Source: an uncultured Propionibacterium sp.
Lineage (GTDB): Bacteria; Actinomycetota; Actinomycetes; Propionibacteriales; Propionibacteriaceae
NCBI GenBank assembly: GCA_937867175.1
Contig: CALMKG010000607.1
Coordinates: forward strand, 1 to 35,168
Reading direction: 5' to 3'
Length of the DNA stretch: 35,168 bases
Below the pieces are notes generated by a model that ran no database searches, was not told the DNA's origin, and was given only the letters and a program-made list of their open reading frames with translations. Shown piece by piece: positions 13,801 through 24,500 of the stretch; positions within the stretch are counted from its first letter, which is position 1, and every line of letters starts with the position of its first letter. The position numbers and the translations under genes were made by a program.

Positions 13801-16800
13801 ATGAAGCCTGATTCCCCCAACTGGATCGTCATGGGTCCGCCCGCGACACCAGCGGAGGAAGCGGCGCTCGACGCGTTCCGTGAGTTACTGCCCGAAGACG
13901 GCATCACGACCGCGTGGGTGAACCTCACCTTCATCGACAACAACGGTCGTTCGGGCGAGATCGACGTCTTGCTGCTCACCCGATCGGGGCTCCACGTTGT
14001 CGAGCTCAAGGGCTGGCACGGACGCATCCACGGGAACACCCAGCGTTGGTTCCACAACATCCGGAACGTCGAGAATCCCTGGCTGACCACGGACCGCAAG
14101 GCCAAGCGCTTGGCGGAGCTTCTCAAAGACGTGGCGCCGAACGAGCAGGCCCGCAAGGTCGTGCCGTTCCTCCAGTCGAAGGTTGTACTGCACGGCCACG
14201 GGAGCGTCGTCGAGCTCGACGAGCGAGCCGCTCTCGGCGTGCTCGCTATGGACAAGTTCGATATCAAGGCGAAGCCTGCGCTCACCAAGGTCAGCGCCTT
14301 CCTGGGCGAACTCCCGAGGAACCCTCATCACGTTGTCGACTACCAGCGCGCAAAGGCGATTCGTGCTCTGTGCGGCAAGGCCGGTTTCAAGGCGACGCCT
14401 AAGACACGGATGGTCGGGGACTACAAAGTCGCGGACTCGACACCGATCGCTGAGGGCCCTGACTGGCAAGACGTACTCGTCGACAATCCTCACATCAGCG
14501 GGGTCAAACTCCGCCTGCGCCTCCGCGACCTGCCGCCGAAGGCATCTGCGGCTGACCGGCAGCGGATCGAGGACCTCGCGCAGCGCGAGTACCAGCTCAC
14601 CTACGGCATCCGCCACGACGGGATCGACGTCCCGACCGAGTTCAAGAAGACCGACGACGGCCCTGCGCTTGTCTTCGAGTACGATGACTCCGAGCAGCCG
14701 CTCGACGCCTTCATCTCATCCCAGCCGGACCTCTCGTTCGATCAGCGGATGGCGATGGTCATGCGCCTGGGCGAGACCATCCGGTTCGCTCATCAGCGGC
14801 ACCTGATTCACCGTGCCCTCGGGCCACAGCGCATCTGGGTCCGGAAGCCCGCTGGCAGGAGCGGCAAGGACGCCAACCCGCGACTGTCGATCCGGGATTG
14901 GTACTCGGGGCAGAAGGATCGCTCGAGTAGTTCCGAGACGCGATGGACCACGATCAGTGCCGGCGTGACCGACATCCTCGGGGTGGCCGCACACGAGGAC
15001 TGGATCTACCTCGCCCCCGAGGCACGCGTCCCATCCGACAATCTGCCCGGGGCTCCACTCGACATCTACGGTTTCGGCGCCGTGGCCCACCTCATCCTGA
15101 CCGGCCGGCCGCCGGCGGAGAGCCTTGCCGAGCTCGACCACAAGCTCACTGAGGAGAAGTCCCTCGATCCTCGCTCCGTCGCCGCCGGCATCCCTGACCC
15201 GATCGCAGATGTCATCGCGCTCATCACCAGTGCCAGCGAGACTGAGCGCCCGGCCACCATGGCCGAGGTCCTCGACTACCTCAACAGCGCATGGGACGAG
15301 GTCCGGCAAGGCGATGACGCCGAGTCGGCACCAACGGAGGTCGAGGATCCGCTCGACGCCCAGAGCGGAGACGCGATCGCCGATCGCTTCCTCGTGCTGG
15401 GGCGCCGCGGCGAAGGCTCGAGCGGAGTCGCGTTCGCGGTCAGCGACATGGATGCCGCCGATCCCGAACGCGAGGTGATCCTCAAGGTCTCCCGGAACCC
15501 GTCGGCAGACAAGCGCCTCAAGGCGGAGGCGGAAGTTCTCCGAGCGCTCGACCACAAGCGCATCGTCCGCGTCCTCGACGGCCCGATGGACGTCAACGAA
15601 CGCCGCGCACTTCTTCTGAGCGATGCCGGCAAGGAGACCTTGGCCGTTCGGCTCGCGAAGGAAGGACGCTCCACCCTCGAGCAGCTGCAGCAGTTCGGCG
15701 GCGACCTCCTCGACGCGATGGCCTATATAGAGACCAAGGGCCTCTTCCATCGCGACATCAAGCCGGCCAACCTCGGCATCATTCCCGACCCGGGGACCCG
15801 CAAGCCCTCCCTCGTCCTCTTCGACTTCTCGCTCTCCGATGAGAGCGTCGACAACACCGCGTCCGGCACGCCCGGCTACCTCGACCCCTACCTCGGCCGC
15901 GGCGCCCGCCGGCGCTACGACCGCGCCGCCGAGTTGTACGCCGTCTCCGCAACCCTCTTCGAGATGGCGACCGGTGGACTGCCTTGGTGGGGCAGCGGCA
16001 GCGGCCAGCCACTGAGTTCGACCGACGCGCCAGTCATCGAGCCGACCGCGTTCGAGCCAGCTGTCGCCGCGCAGTTCACCCAGCTCTTCCGCAAGGCGCT
16101 GCACCCGGATGCCAAGGCCCGATTCAGCAGCGCTCACGAGCTGGCGGTGGCCTGGCACGAGGTCTTCGCAACCCTCGATGCGAGCGATGAGACGGCTGAG
16201 GCCAACGACCAGCTCGCTGAGGCAGCCGAGCTCGACACGCCGCTCGAGAAGTCCGGACTGTCTGCTCGTGCTCGATCGGCGGTCGCCCGCCTCGACGTCA
16301 CCACGGTGGGAGGGCTGCTCGGTGTCCACCCCACGAAGATCAATTCGATCCGGGGCCTGGGGGAGTCTTACCGCAAGGAGATCCAGGCTCGGATCAAGCA
16401 GTGGCGCGCCCGCCTCAGCGTCCCGACGGTCACCGATGACTCCCTCACCGCCAAACGTGGGGTCGAGCGCGTGCTGGCAGGCCTGCTCGAGGTCCTCAAC
16501 GGATCCGACCGGGTGGTCGTCGACACCCTCCTGGGGCTGACGCCAGAAGCCGCGGAGGCACAAGCGACATGGCCTGCTGCCGCTGAGGTCGCCCGGGCGC
16601 TGGGCCAGACCCGCGAGCAGGTGCTCGATGTCCTCGATCGAGCGGTCGGCAAGTGGGCCAAGAAGAAGGAGCTCGACGGCGTTCGTCAGGACGCCGTCAC
16701 GATGCTGGCCAGGCAAGGCCGTGTGACGACCGTTCCGGCCCTGGCGGTGGCGCTGGCCGCGCACCGCGGATCCCTGTTGGACGGTGTCGAGCGCACCCGA

Positions 16801-17973
16801 CAGGCCGCGGCACTCCTTCGCCTCGTCTACGAGCTCGACGCCCGCGAGGTCGAGCCGGCCTTCGACCTGCGCAGAAGCGCCAAGCGCCCGGCGCTCATCG
16901 CCCTCCACGAGAGCGCGGACCCGGACGAGACCGGCCGCGACTACCCGCCCGCCGACGTCCTCATCGACGCAGCCGCCGAGCTCGGCCGGGCCGCCGACCT
17001 CCTCGTCGACGATGACACCGTCGTGCCGTACGCCGTCGCCACCCAGGCTCTGCGGGAGGAGATCGCCGACACCGCAGCGGCCGCGGTGATCATCGATGAC
17101 CGCCGTCTGGTCCGGCTGGCCGCCGAGGCCAGCGAGTCAGCCGAGCTCTCCGGGTTCGACGAGCTCTATCCGGCCACGTTGCCGGCCCAGATCGCCGTCG
17201 ACCTTGCACTGAGCGGCAAGCCCGGGCGCCAGATCTCCGAGGCCGCTGTCCGGAAGTCGGTGACGACCAGGTTCCCCGCCGTCGAGCTGCCCGCCAACAG
17301 CCATGACCTGGACACCCTGGTCGCCGCGGCGCTGCCCGGCATGGTGCGGCGCGACGGGATCTATGAGCCCGCGAGCACCAACCAGACCACCCTGACGGGA
17401 ACGCCAACCGCCTTCGGCACCAGCCTCATGAGCACGCCCGGAGCCGACGTGGTCGTGCGGCTGCGAGACTCCCTCCGCCGCCACAGCGCCCTGACGTTAT
17501 GTGTCCCCCCGAGTCGGTACGTCCGGCAGAGCCACGAGCTCGCCCACGACTTCGACGTCGAGCTCTTGGACGTTTCACACCTGGTCGTCCAGGCGACCAA
17601 AGAGCTGGCCTCGACTCACGGCATCGAGTGGCCCTTCGTCGTCGGCGTCGACGCCAAGGCGCGCGACGGCTCCGATTGGGCCAACCTCACCCGCCTCGTC
17701 CAGGCCGCCGTAGAACCCGCATGGGCCACCGCCATGGAAACCGAACGACCGCTGCTGCTCACCTATGCAGGCCCACTCCAGCGCTACGGCCTCGGCCACC
17801 TCCTCGCAAGCCTGCTCGACGTCGGTACGGAGCGCCCAGCCGCTCGCTGGCTGCTCGTCGCGATGCAGGCAAGTCAGACCGTGCCGATGCTCGACGGCAG
17901 GCCCGTCCCGCTCGGCCCTAGTGGGTGGCTCACGCTGCCCTCCGACCTTCCGAAGGAAACCCCGACCCCGTGA
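13801..17973 (+). CDS. pglW: PglW, NERD-domain serine/threonine kinase of type 2 BREX
   Basis: A protein of 1390 aa. The ATG at 13801 is chosen because the NERD domain starts soon after it and AAGGA precedes it; the open frame upstream lies over the small gene before it. Domains: NERD nuclease-related domain at about 20-130, with acidic/Lys residues E53, D55, E68 and K70 (VVELKGWHG); a first kinase-like domain at about 220-500; a second kinase domain at about 520-780; then a long helical C-terminal half, with a helix-hairpin-like segment near 810-870. The first kinase lacks the catalytic Asp (HRAL at 337-340) and looks like a pseudokinase. The second has K562, HRDIKPAN with D652, and DFS (675-677) in place of DFG. 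PglW is one of the four proteins of the Pgl (phage growth limitation)/type 2 BREX systems. Two TTA leucine codons occur. Its last four bases overlap pglX. Confidence 0.93.
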   Translation: MKPDSPNWIVMGPPATPAEEAALDAFRELLPEDGITTAWVNLTFIDNNGRSGEIDVLLLTRSGLHVVELKGWHGRIHGNTQRWFHNIRNVENPWLTTDRKAKRLAELLKDVAPNEQARKVVPFLQSKVVLHGHGSVVELDERAALGVLAMDKFDIKAKPALTKVSAFLGELPRNPHHVVDYQRAKAIRALCGKAGFKATPKTRMVGDYKVADSTPIAEGPDWQDVLVDNPHISGVKLRLRLRDLPPKASAADRQRIEDLAQREYQLTYGIRHDGIDVPTEFKKTDDGPALVFEYDDSEQPLDAFISSQPDLSFDQRMAMVMRLGETIRFAHQRHLIHRALGPQRIWVRKPAGRSGKDANPRLSIRDWYSGQKDRSSSSETRWTTISAGVTDILGVAAHEDWIYLAPEARVPSDNLPGAPLDIYGFGAVAHLILTGRPPAESLAELDHKLTEEKSLDPRSVAAGIPDPIADVIALITSASETERPATMAEVLDYLNSAWDEVRQGDDAESAPTEVEDPLDAQSGDAIADRFLVLGRRGEGSSGVAFAVSDMDAADPEREVILKVSRNPSADKRLKAEAEVLRALDHKRIVRVLDGPMDVNERRALLLSDAGKETLAVRLAKEGRSTLEQLQQFGGDLLDAMAYIETKGLFHRDIKPANLGIIPDPGTRKPSLVLFDFSLSDESVDNTASGTPGYLDPYLGRGARRRYDRAAELYAVSATLFEMATGGLPWWGSGSGQPLSSTDAPVIEPTAFEPAVAAQFTQLFRKALHPDAKARFSSAHELAVAWHEVFATLDASDETAEANDQLAEAAELDTPLEKSGLSARARSAVARLDVTTVGGLLGVHPTKINSIRGLGESYRKEIQARIKQWRARLSVPTVTDDSLTAKRGVERVLAGLLEVLNGSDRVVVDTLLGLTPEAAEAQATWPAAAEVARALGQTREQVLDVLDRAVGKWAKKKELDGVRQDAVTMLARQGRVTTVPALAVALAAHRGSLLDGVERTRQAAALLRLVYELDAREVEPAFDLRRSAKRPALIALHESADPDETGRDYPPADVLIDAAAELGRAADLLVDDDTVVPYAVATQALREEIADTAAAAVIIDDRRLVRLAAEASESAELSGFDELYPATLPAQIAVDLALSGKPGRQISEAAVRKSVTTRFPAVELPANSHDLDTLVAAALPGMVRRDGIYEPASTNQTTLTGTPTAFGTSLMSTPGADVVVRLRDSLRRHSALTLCVPPSRYVRQSHELAHDFDVELLDVSHLVVQATKELASTHGIEWPFVVGVDAKARDGSDWANLTRLVQAAVEPAWATAMETERPLLLTYAGPLQRYGLGHLLASLLDVGTERPAARWLLVAMQASQTVPMLDGRPVPLGPSGWLTLPSDLPKETPTP

Positions 17974-20900
17974 TCGACTCCGCCGCCCTCCTGAAGGACC
18001 TCAAGGCACAGCTCAAGCTGGTCCAGGCCGACCTTCGTCTCCGCGCCGACGACAAGGCCGACCGCTGGGGCGCCCGCTTGCAGGAGGAGTACGCCGAGGC
18101 CCGCCGCCGCGAGCGCACTGGCCACTCCTGGGTCGTGTGGCGCGACAACGAGGTGGACCAGGCAGCAGTCGCCTGGCTGATCGCGATGACGTTCGTGCGC
18201 TTCTGTGAGGACAACGACCTGCTGGCCGGTGCGCGCCTCGACGGCAACCCGGCACCTGTCGGCTGGATCGCCGGCCCGGGCGACCGCACCGCCCGCGCGG
18301 AGGAGAACCTCACCGCCTACTTCCGGGAACACCCGACTCACAACCGCCGCGACTGGCTCCGCCAGGCCTTCACGGTGCTTGCCGCGCAGCCGGCGGGCAA
18401 GGCCGTCGTCGACACCTCCCACAACCCCGTTTGGGTCGCCGACATCAGCGCCGAGCGCGCGACAGCGTTGATCGACTTCTGGCGCACCACCGACGCCGAC
18501 GGCAACCTCGTCCACGACTTCACCGACGACGCCCTCGACACTCGATTCCTTGGCGACCTCTACCAGGACCTCTCCGACCACGCGCGCAAGACCTACGCCC
18601 TGCTGCAGACCCCTGTCTTCGTCGAGGAGTTCATCCTCGACCAGACGCTGACTCCTGCACTCGCTGAGTTCGGCCTTGAGGGCATCAAGCTCATCGACCC
18701 CACCTGCGGATCGGGCCACTTCCTGCTCGGCGCGTTCCAGCGCCTCGTCGACCAGTGGCAGGCGGAGGCGCCCGCCCTCGACCCGAAGGAGCGCGTACGC
18801 CGCGCCATGGACTCCATCCACGGCGTCGACCTCAACCCCTTCGCCGTCGCGATCGCGCGCTTCCGCCTCACCGTCGCCGGTCTGCTCGCAATGGGCGAAC
18901 GATCCCTCGTCGGTGTGCCCAACCTCGGCTTCCACCTCGCCATCGGCGACTCCCTCCTCGGCGAGCTCGGCGGCGCGCCCGAAGGATTCCAGTTCGAAGA
19001 CGAGGAATCAGAGACCTACCTCTACGACACCGAGGACCTCAAGGAGTACGCCGGCATCCTCAAGCCTGGCCAGTACCACGTGGTCGTCGGTAACCCTCCC
19101 TACATCACGGTCAAGGACCCCGCGCTAAACGCCCTCTATCGAAGCATCTACAGAACGGCTTTTAAGGAGTACCAACTCACCGCGCCGTTTATGGAACTTC
19201 TCTTCCGGCTTGCCGTCCGAGGGGAGCCGGGTAAGCCCGCTGGCTTCGTCGGGCAGATCACCGGCAACGGTTTCATGAAACAGGACTTCGGCAAGAAGGT
19301 AATCGAAGACCTTTTCGGCGGTTTTCACGAAGGCAACCCGGTAGACCTTGCGCTCGTGGTAAATACCGAGGGCGCGCACATCCCTGGACACGGCACGCCC
19401 ACCGTAATTATTGTCGGTCGCCGACGTCGGCCATTCGGTGACTCTGTGCGCGCGGTGCTGCACCTTCGTGGCGAACCTAAGGAGCCGGATGACCCCGCGC
19501 GAGGAAAGGTGTGGACAGAGATCGTCGATCACTACGCCACGCCCGGATTTGTAGGAAACTACATCGCCGTTGCTGACGTCGCCCGCGGAATCCTCTCGAC
19601 TTATCCATGGCATCTGTCCGATGACACACGTGCGGCTGTTATGGAGCAGATGATTTCAGCCAGCTCCCGAAAGCTCTCGAATGCGGTCGACGTCTTTGGG
19701 TACACCGGGCAGACCAATGCCGACGGGGCCTTCCTGGCGCCTGCTAGCGCGCTCGCTCGCAGGAATGTGGAACCGGACTTGTGCCGCTACTTCCTTACTG
19801 GCGAGGATGTTCGCGACTATGTTGCGCGACCCGGCAAGGCTTCGCTTTTCCCATATCGCGGGGCAAAGCTTGTTGACATTGCGTCCGCGCCTGGACTGTT
19901 GAGATGGCTGTGGCCCGTACGCACCATTACGTGGGCGCGAGCGACCTTCTCGAAGAGGACATACAAACAGGAAGGGCGAACCTGGTGGGAGTGGCACCAG
20001 GTGTCCCCGGACCGAATGGGGACGTGGGCAATTACCTATCCCCGAGTTGCAACCGTTCAACATTTCGCCTTTGTTCAATTCGATCCGGCCTTCAACCGAG
20101 AAGCATCCTTCTTGCAGCTGCCGCCGGGATCCGGCGAGGGCGAACATCATGAGCTGTTGGGCTTGCTGAATAGCTCCCTGTCCACGTTCTGGCTGAAGCA
20201 GGTTTGCCACAATAAGGGCAATGGGGGCATCGGGGGCGGAATCGGCGACGAAGACTGGGAGCCTCGATACGAGTTCACCGGAACTAAGCTCGAACAGTTC
20301 CCCCTGCCAGCGGCCCTGCCGCATGAGCGGGGACGGGCGCTCGACGCCTACGCTCACGCACTGGAGGCCGCAAGGCCTCGCGAGGTAGTCGACAACTGGG
20401 TCAGTCGTGGATCAGGTGACCTGCGGACGGCTTTGATGGTCGGCGAGACAGCGTTCCGCCAGGCGCGGAAGGCGATGATTTTCGAACAGGAGGAGCTGGA
20501 CTGGGAGACGTACCAGCTCTACGGGCTCGTCGACGAGAATCTGACGTACACCAGTGGTGAAATGAACGAACTTGCGCTCGGCGAGCGCGCGTTCGAAGTG
20601 GCGCTCGCCCGTCGAGTGGAGGCAGGCGAGGAAGAGACCGCGTGGTTTGCCCGGCACAGATCAACGCCGATCACGGAAGTTCCAACCCAGTGGCCGCCGA
20701 GCTACCGAGCCGTGGTGGAGCGCCGTCTCGACTTGATCGACTCGGATCCGACCATCCGACTCTTGGAAAGGCCCGAGTTCAAGCGTCGCTGGCTAGTCAC
20801 GCCTTGGGACGCGCAGCTCAAGGAGGCGCTCGAGACTGCAATCCTCGATCGTCTCGACGCACCGGAGCTATGGCGCGACGGGCAGGGTCCGGTCACCCGG

Positions 20901-21578
20901 TCCGCGGCGGAGATCGCTGATCTGCTGCGCGGGGACGCGGTGCTTCGCGAGCTGGTCGAGGTCCTGACCGGTGACGCTGAGCCGGACCTCGCCAAGGTGC
21001 TGGGCTCGCTGGTGGCCGGCGAGGCGGTGCCATACCTCGCCGCTCACCGCTACAAGCCGTCTGGACTGGAGAAGTTCCGCGCCTGGCAACAGGTGTGGGA
21101 CCTGCAGCGGCGGGAGGACGCGGGGGAGAAGGTCGACATCCCGGTGCCCCCGAAGTACGCCACGGCCGACTTCAAGAAGGTCGAGTACTGGAAGGCCCGC
21201 GGCAAGCTCGACGTACCGAAGGAGCGGTTCGTCCTGTATCCGGACCTGCGCCGCGAGGGGGACAACACCGTCGTGCTCGGCTGGGCGGGCTGGGACCACA
21301 AGGACCAGGCGTTGGCGTTGGCGCGTGAGTTCCCGACCCAGGAGGCGCTCGGCGCCAGCGACGATCTGCTGACCCAGATGGTCGCCGGGCTGGTCGAGCT
21401 CGAGCCATGGGTGCACCAGTGGCACTCCGAGATGGATGCCTCGTTCGGTGTCAGTCCGGCCGATGCCATCACCGGCGTCATCGACCAGCAGCTCGGCCGC
21501 CTCGAGACGACCCGTGATGCGGTCACCGCTTGGACGCCGCCAGCGGCCGTCCGCGGCCGGCGTCCCAAGAACGCGTAG
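17970..21578 (+). CDS. pglX: PglX, adenine-specific DNA methyltransferase of type 2 BREX
   Basis: A protein of 1202 aa from a GTG at 17970, overlapping the pglW stop (GTGA) with GAAGGAAA upstream. The N-terminal helical region is followed by the SAM-binding motif LIDPTCGSGHFLLGAF (D243) and the amino-methyltransferase catalytic motif NPPY (375-378). The variable target-recognition and C-terminal regions follow. PglX methylates adenine in a non-palindromic site to mark self DNA, and it is needed for BREX defence. The segment from about 19110 to 20700 has lower GC and more A/T-ending codons than the rest (see separate entry), which suggests an exchanged specificity domain. The frame is unbroken through it, so the gene appears functional. 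It ends 15 bases before pglY. Confidence 0.95.
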   Translation: MIDSAALLKDLKAQLKLVQADLRLRADDKADRWGARLQEEYAEARRRERTGHSWVVWRDNEVDQAAVAWLIAMTFVRFCEDNDLLAGARLDGNPAPVGWIAGPGDRTARAEENLTAYFREHPTHNRRDWLRQAFTVLAAQPAGKAVVDTSHNPVWVADISAERATALIDFWRTTDADGNLVHDFTDDALDTRFLGDLYQDLSDHARKTYALLQTPVFVEEFILDQTLTPALAEFGLEGIKLIDPTCGSGHFLLGAFQRLVDQWQAEAPALDPKERVRRAMDSIHGVDLNPFAVAIARFRLTVAGLLAMGERSLVGVPNLGFHLAIGDSLLGELGGAPEGFQFEDEESETYLYDTEDLKEYAGILKPGQYHVVVGNPPYITVKDPALNALYRSIYRTAFKEYQLTAPFMELLFRLAVRGEPGKPAGFVGQITGNGFMKQDFGKKVIEDLFGGFHEGNPVDLALVVNTEGAHIPGHGTPTVIIVGRRRRPFGDSVRAVLHLRGEPKEPDDPARGKVWTEIVDHYATPGFVGNYIAVADVARGILSTYPWHLSDDTRAAVMEQMISASSRKLSNAVDVFGYTGQTNADGAFLAPASALARRNVEPDLCRYFLTGEDVRDYVARPGKASLFPYRGAKLVDIASAPGLLRWLWPVRTITWARATFSKRTYKQEGRTWWEWHQVSPDRMGTWAITYPRVATVQHFAFVQFDPAFNREASFLQLPPGSGEGEHHELLGLLNSSLSTFWLKQVCHNKGNGGIGGGIGDEDWEPRYEFTGTKLEQFPLPAALPHERGRALDAYAHALEAARPREVVDNWVSRGSGDLRTALMVGETAFRQARKAMIFEQEELDWETYQLYGLVDENLTYTSGEMNELALGERAFEVALARRVEAGEEETAWFARHRSTPITEVPTQWPPSYRAVVERRLDLIDSDPTIRLLERPEFKRRWLVTPWDAQLKEALETAILDRLDAPELWRDGQGPVTRSAAEIADLLRGDAVLRELVEVLTGDAEPDLAKVLGSLVAGEAVPYLAAHRYKPSGLEKFRAWQQVWDLQRREDAGEKVDIPVPPKYATADFKKVEYWKARGKLDVPKERFVLYPDLRREGDNTVVLGWAGWDHKDQALALAREFPTQEALGASDDLLTQMVAGLVELEPWVHQWHSEMDASFGVSPADAITGVIDQQLGRLETTRDAVTAWTPPAAVRGRRPKNA
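19110..20700 (+). other. Compositionally atypical central segment of pglX (likely specificity region)
   Basis: Hand counts of single 60-base lines give about 48% GC at 19141, 58% at 19321 and 52% at 20041, against about 68% at 18901. Codons such as TTT, ATT, AAT and ACT, almost absent elsewhere, are frequent. The change begins right after the NPPY motif and covers the region expected to contact the target sequence. Boundaries are approximate. Confidence 0.6.
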
Positions 21579-21593
21579 GGAAGGATCGGAACC

Positions 21594-24500
21594 GTGTCCG
21601 ACACTGTGATCAACCAGGGACTCTCGCTGCCGCTCCGTGATGCCATCAGCATCCCGGAGGAGGTCCACGACGCCGACTTTGTCCTGCAGATCGACAAGGC
21701 ACAGGACCAGCCGACCCAGACGCTCAACGACTACGTCGTCACACCTGGTATTGCCGAGGCGTTCCGCCAGGCGCTCGCCCTCGTTCAGGCTGCCTTCGAC
21801 ACCACCAGCGCACGCGGCACCTTCGTGCACGGCTCCTTCGGAGCAGGTAAGTCCCACTTCATGGCGGTGCTGCACCTGCTCCTCACCGGCAACTCCCACG
21901 CCCGGGCCTTGCCTGGCCTCCAGGACGAGATCGCGCGGTACTCCGGCGTGCTGGACCGCAATCTGCTGGCCGTCGACTACCACTTCGTCGGCGCGCAGAG
22001 CGTCGAGTCCGCTCTCTTCGGCGGCTACCTGCGCACGGTGAAGGCCAAGCACCCAGACCAGCCTGCGCCCGTCCTGCACCGTTCCGACGCGCTCTGGGCC
22101 GACGGCGACCGGCTGCGCGCCACGATGGGGGACGACGTCTTCTTCGCTCCATTCAAGGACAGTTCCGGTGGCGGCTGGGGTTCCTTCGGATCGGCAGTGA
22201 CCGCAGAGACCTACGATGCCGCGCGGCACGCCGCACCGACCGATCCTGACCGGCTGCGGATCACCGCCGAGCTGGTCAAGCACTACTTCCAGTCCTCGGA
22301 GGTCACCGGCACCTGGCTCGACATGTCCACCGGCCTGCACGCGATGACCCAGCACGCCAAGAGCCTCGGCTACGACGGTGTCGTGCTCTTCCTCGACGAA
22401 CTGGTGCTGTGGCTGTCGGGGCACCTCGCCGACAGCACCTTCATCTCCACTGAGACCGAGAAGGTCGCCAAGCTGGTCGAGACTGGTGGCGGCACTCTGC
22501 CCGTCCCGTTGATCTCCTTCGTCGCCCGGCAGCGCAACCTCAAGGACTTCCTCGGCGGCGGAACTGGGGGCGCCGAACGAGTCGCCCTCGACGACGCGTT
22601 CCAGTGGTGGGAAGGACGCTTCGAGCGCATCACCCTCCCCGCGGCCGACCTCCCGGAGATCGTCCAACGACGTCTGCTGACGCCCTCGAGCGAGGAGGGC
22701 AAGTCGGCGATTGGCGCGGCGATCGCCAAGGTGAAGGCCAACCCGGCGGCGTACCGCCACCTCCTCACCGACGAGGCCGGCTCGAGCGGAGTCGACTTCG
22801 AGAAGGTGTATCCCTTCTCGCCGGCGCTCGTCGACGCGATGATCGCGCTGTCGGCGATCATGCAGCGCGAGCGCACCGCGCTCAAGATCATGAGCGAGCT
22901 GCTCGCGCACGGTCGTGACGAGCTCACCGTCGGTGACGTCATCGGCGTCGGCGACCTCTTCGACGAGGTGGTGCTCGGCAACTCCGAGCCCCTCACCGAC
23001 GACATGAGGGCCGTCTTCAAGGCAGCACGCACCTTCTATCAGCTGAAGATGCGGCCCTACCTGCTCAACAAGCACAGCCTCACCGAGACCACGGCCACCG
23101 GTCTTCCACGGGACCACGCCTTCCGACGCGACGACCGGATCGCCAAGACGCTCCTGATCGCGGCCATCGCGCCCGGCGCGGCCTCGCTGAAGGACCTCAC
23201 GGCGTCCCGGATCGCCGCCCTGAACTTCGGCTCCGTGAAGTCGATGATCCCCGGCCAGGAGGCCACCCAGCTGACCACGCAGGTCAAGCAGTGGGCCAGT
23301 GAGTTCGGCGAGATCAATGTCGGGCAGGGCGTCGACCCGATCGTCACGCTCACCCTGACCGGCATCGACTTTGACTCGATCCTCGTCCACGTCGACACCG
23401 AGGACACCTCCGCTAACCGGCGTCGGCTCATCCGTGACCTGCTCGTCGCTGAGGTAGGTGCCCGTCCTACTGGCGCCATTGGCAGTGACTACGCCCTGAC
23501 GCATGTCTGGCGCGGCCAGAAGCGTGACGTTGACGTCATCTTCGGCAACGTGCGCGATCGCCAACTGGTGCCTGACTCCCTGCTCCAGGCCGAAGGTGGG
23601 CGATGGAAGCTTGTCATCGACTACCCGTTCGACGACGACGCCGAGCACGGGCCTTCCGATGATCTCGTGCGCTTGCAGGACCTCAAGCACGAAAAGTTCG
23701 TGTCGGACACGGTGGTGTGGGTGCCGAACTTCCTCACCAGCGCCCGCATGGACGATGTTGGCAAGCTCGTGAAGCTCGACTATCTGCTGACAGGGAGCCG
23801 GTTCGACCAGTACTCCACGTCGCTTCCGGTCGCCGACCGTGAACCTGCACGCAGCCAGCTCCAGAACCAACGTGACTCGTTGCGCGAGCAGGTGATCGGC
23901 GCGCTCCGTCAGGCCTACGGCATCGACGCCGTCCGCGATGACCAGATCGGCGCGCGAGTCCCCGATGGGCGCAACTTCGAGACCTTAGCCGTCGGATACG
24001 AGCCGCTGAAGGTGTCCGCCTCCACGTTCGCCGCCGCCGCAGAGGCCGCGCTCGGAGGCGGTCTCGACGCGCGCTACCCGAACCACCCGACCGTGGACCG
24101 CGGCACCGACGAGGTGAAGAGAGGGGACCTCGTCGCCGTACTGGAGCTGGCCCGCAAGGCCATGGCAGCAGGCGGACGCATCGAAGCGGTCGATCGGCCG
24201 ACCGCGACCAAGGTGCGTCGCGTCGTCGACGGCTACGGCGTGGGTCGACTGGCCGAGGTGACCTACGTGCTCTCCGCGCCGTACTTCCGCTGGAACGACG
24301 ACTTCACCAAGGCCGCCGCCGGGGGCGACGTCACGGTCGCCGAGTTGCACGCTGCGCTGGCCGACTTCGGAATGACCAGGGACGCCGAGGACCTCCTCAT
24401 CCTGGCGTGGGCAGCGATGACCGACCGCGTGTTCAAGCGCCTGGGGAGTCTCGTGCCGAACCCGTCGATCGGGTCACTGGTCCCCGAGATGGTGCTCCAC

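Noticed and set aside
14716-16908. A 730-codon minus-strand open frame inside pglW
   Set aside because: It is antisense to the kinase domains of PglW, with no recognisable motif and no start context. It is a shadow of codon bias.
20868-23870. A 1000-codon open frame on the minus strand
   Set aside because: It lies antisense to the end of pglX and the first half of pglY, whose motifs are intact. Its product is low-complexity and Gly/Val/Asp/Arg-rich, as expected from the mirror frame of high-GC coding DNA.
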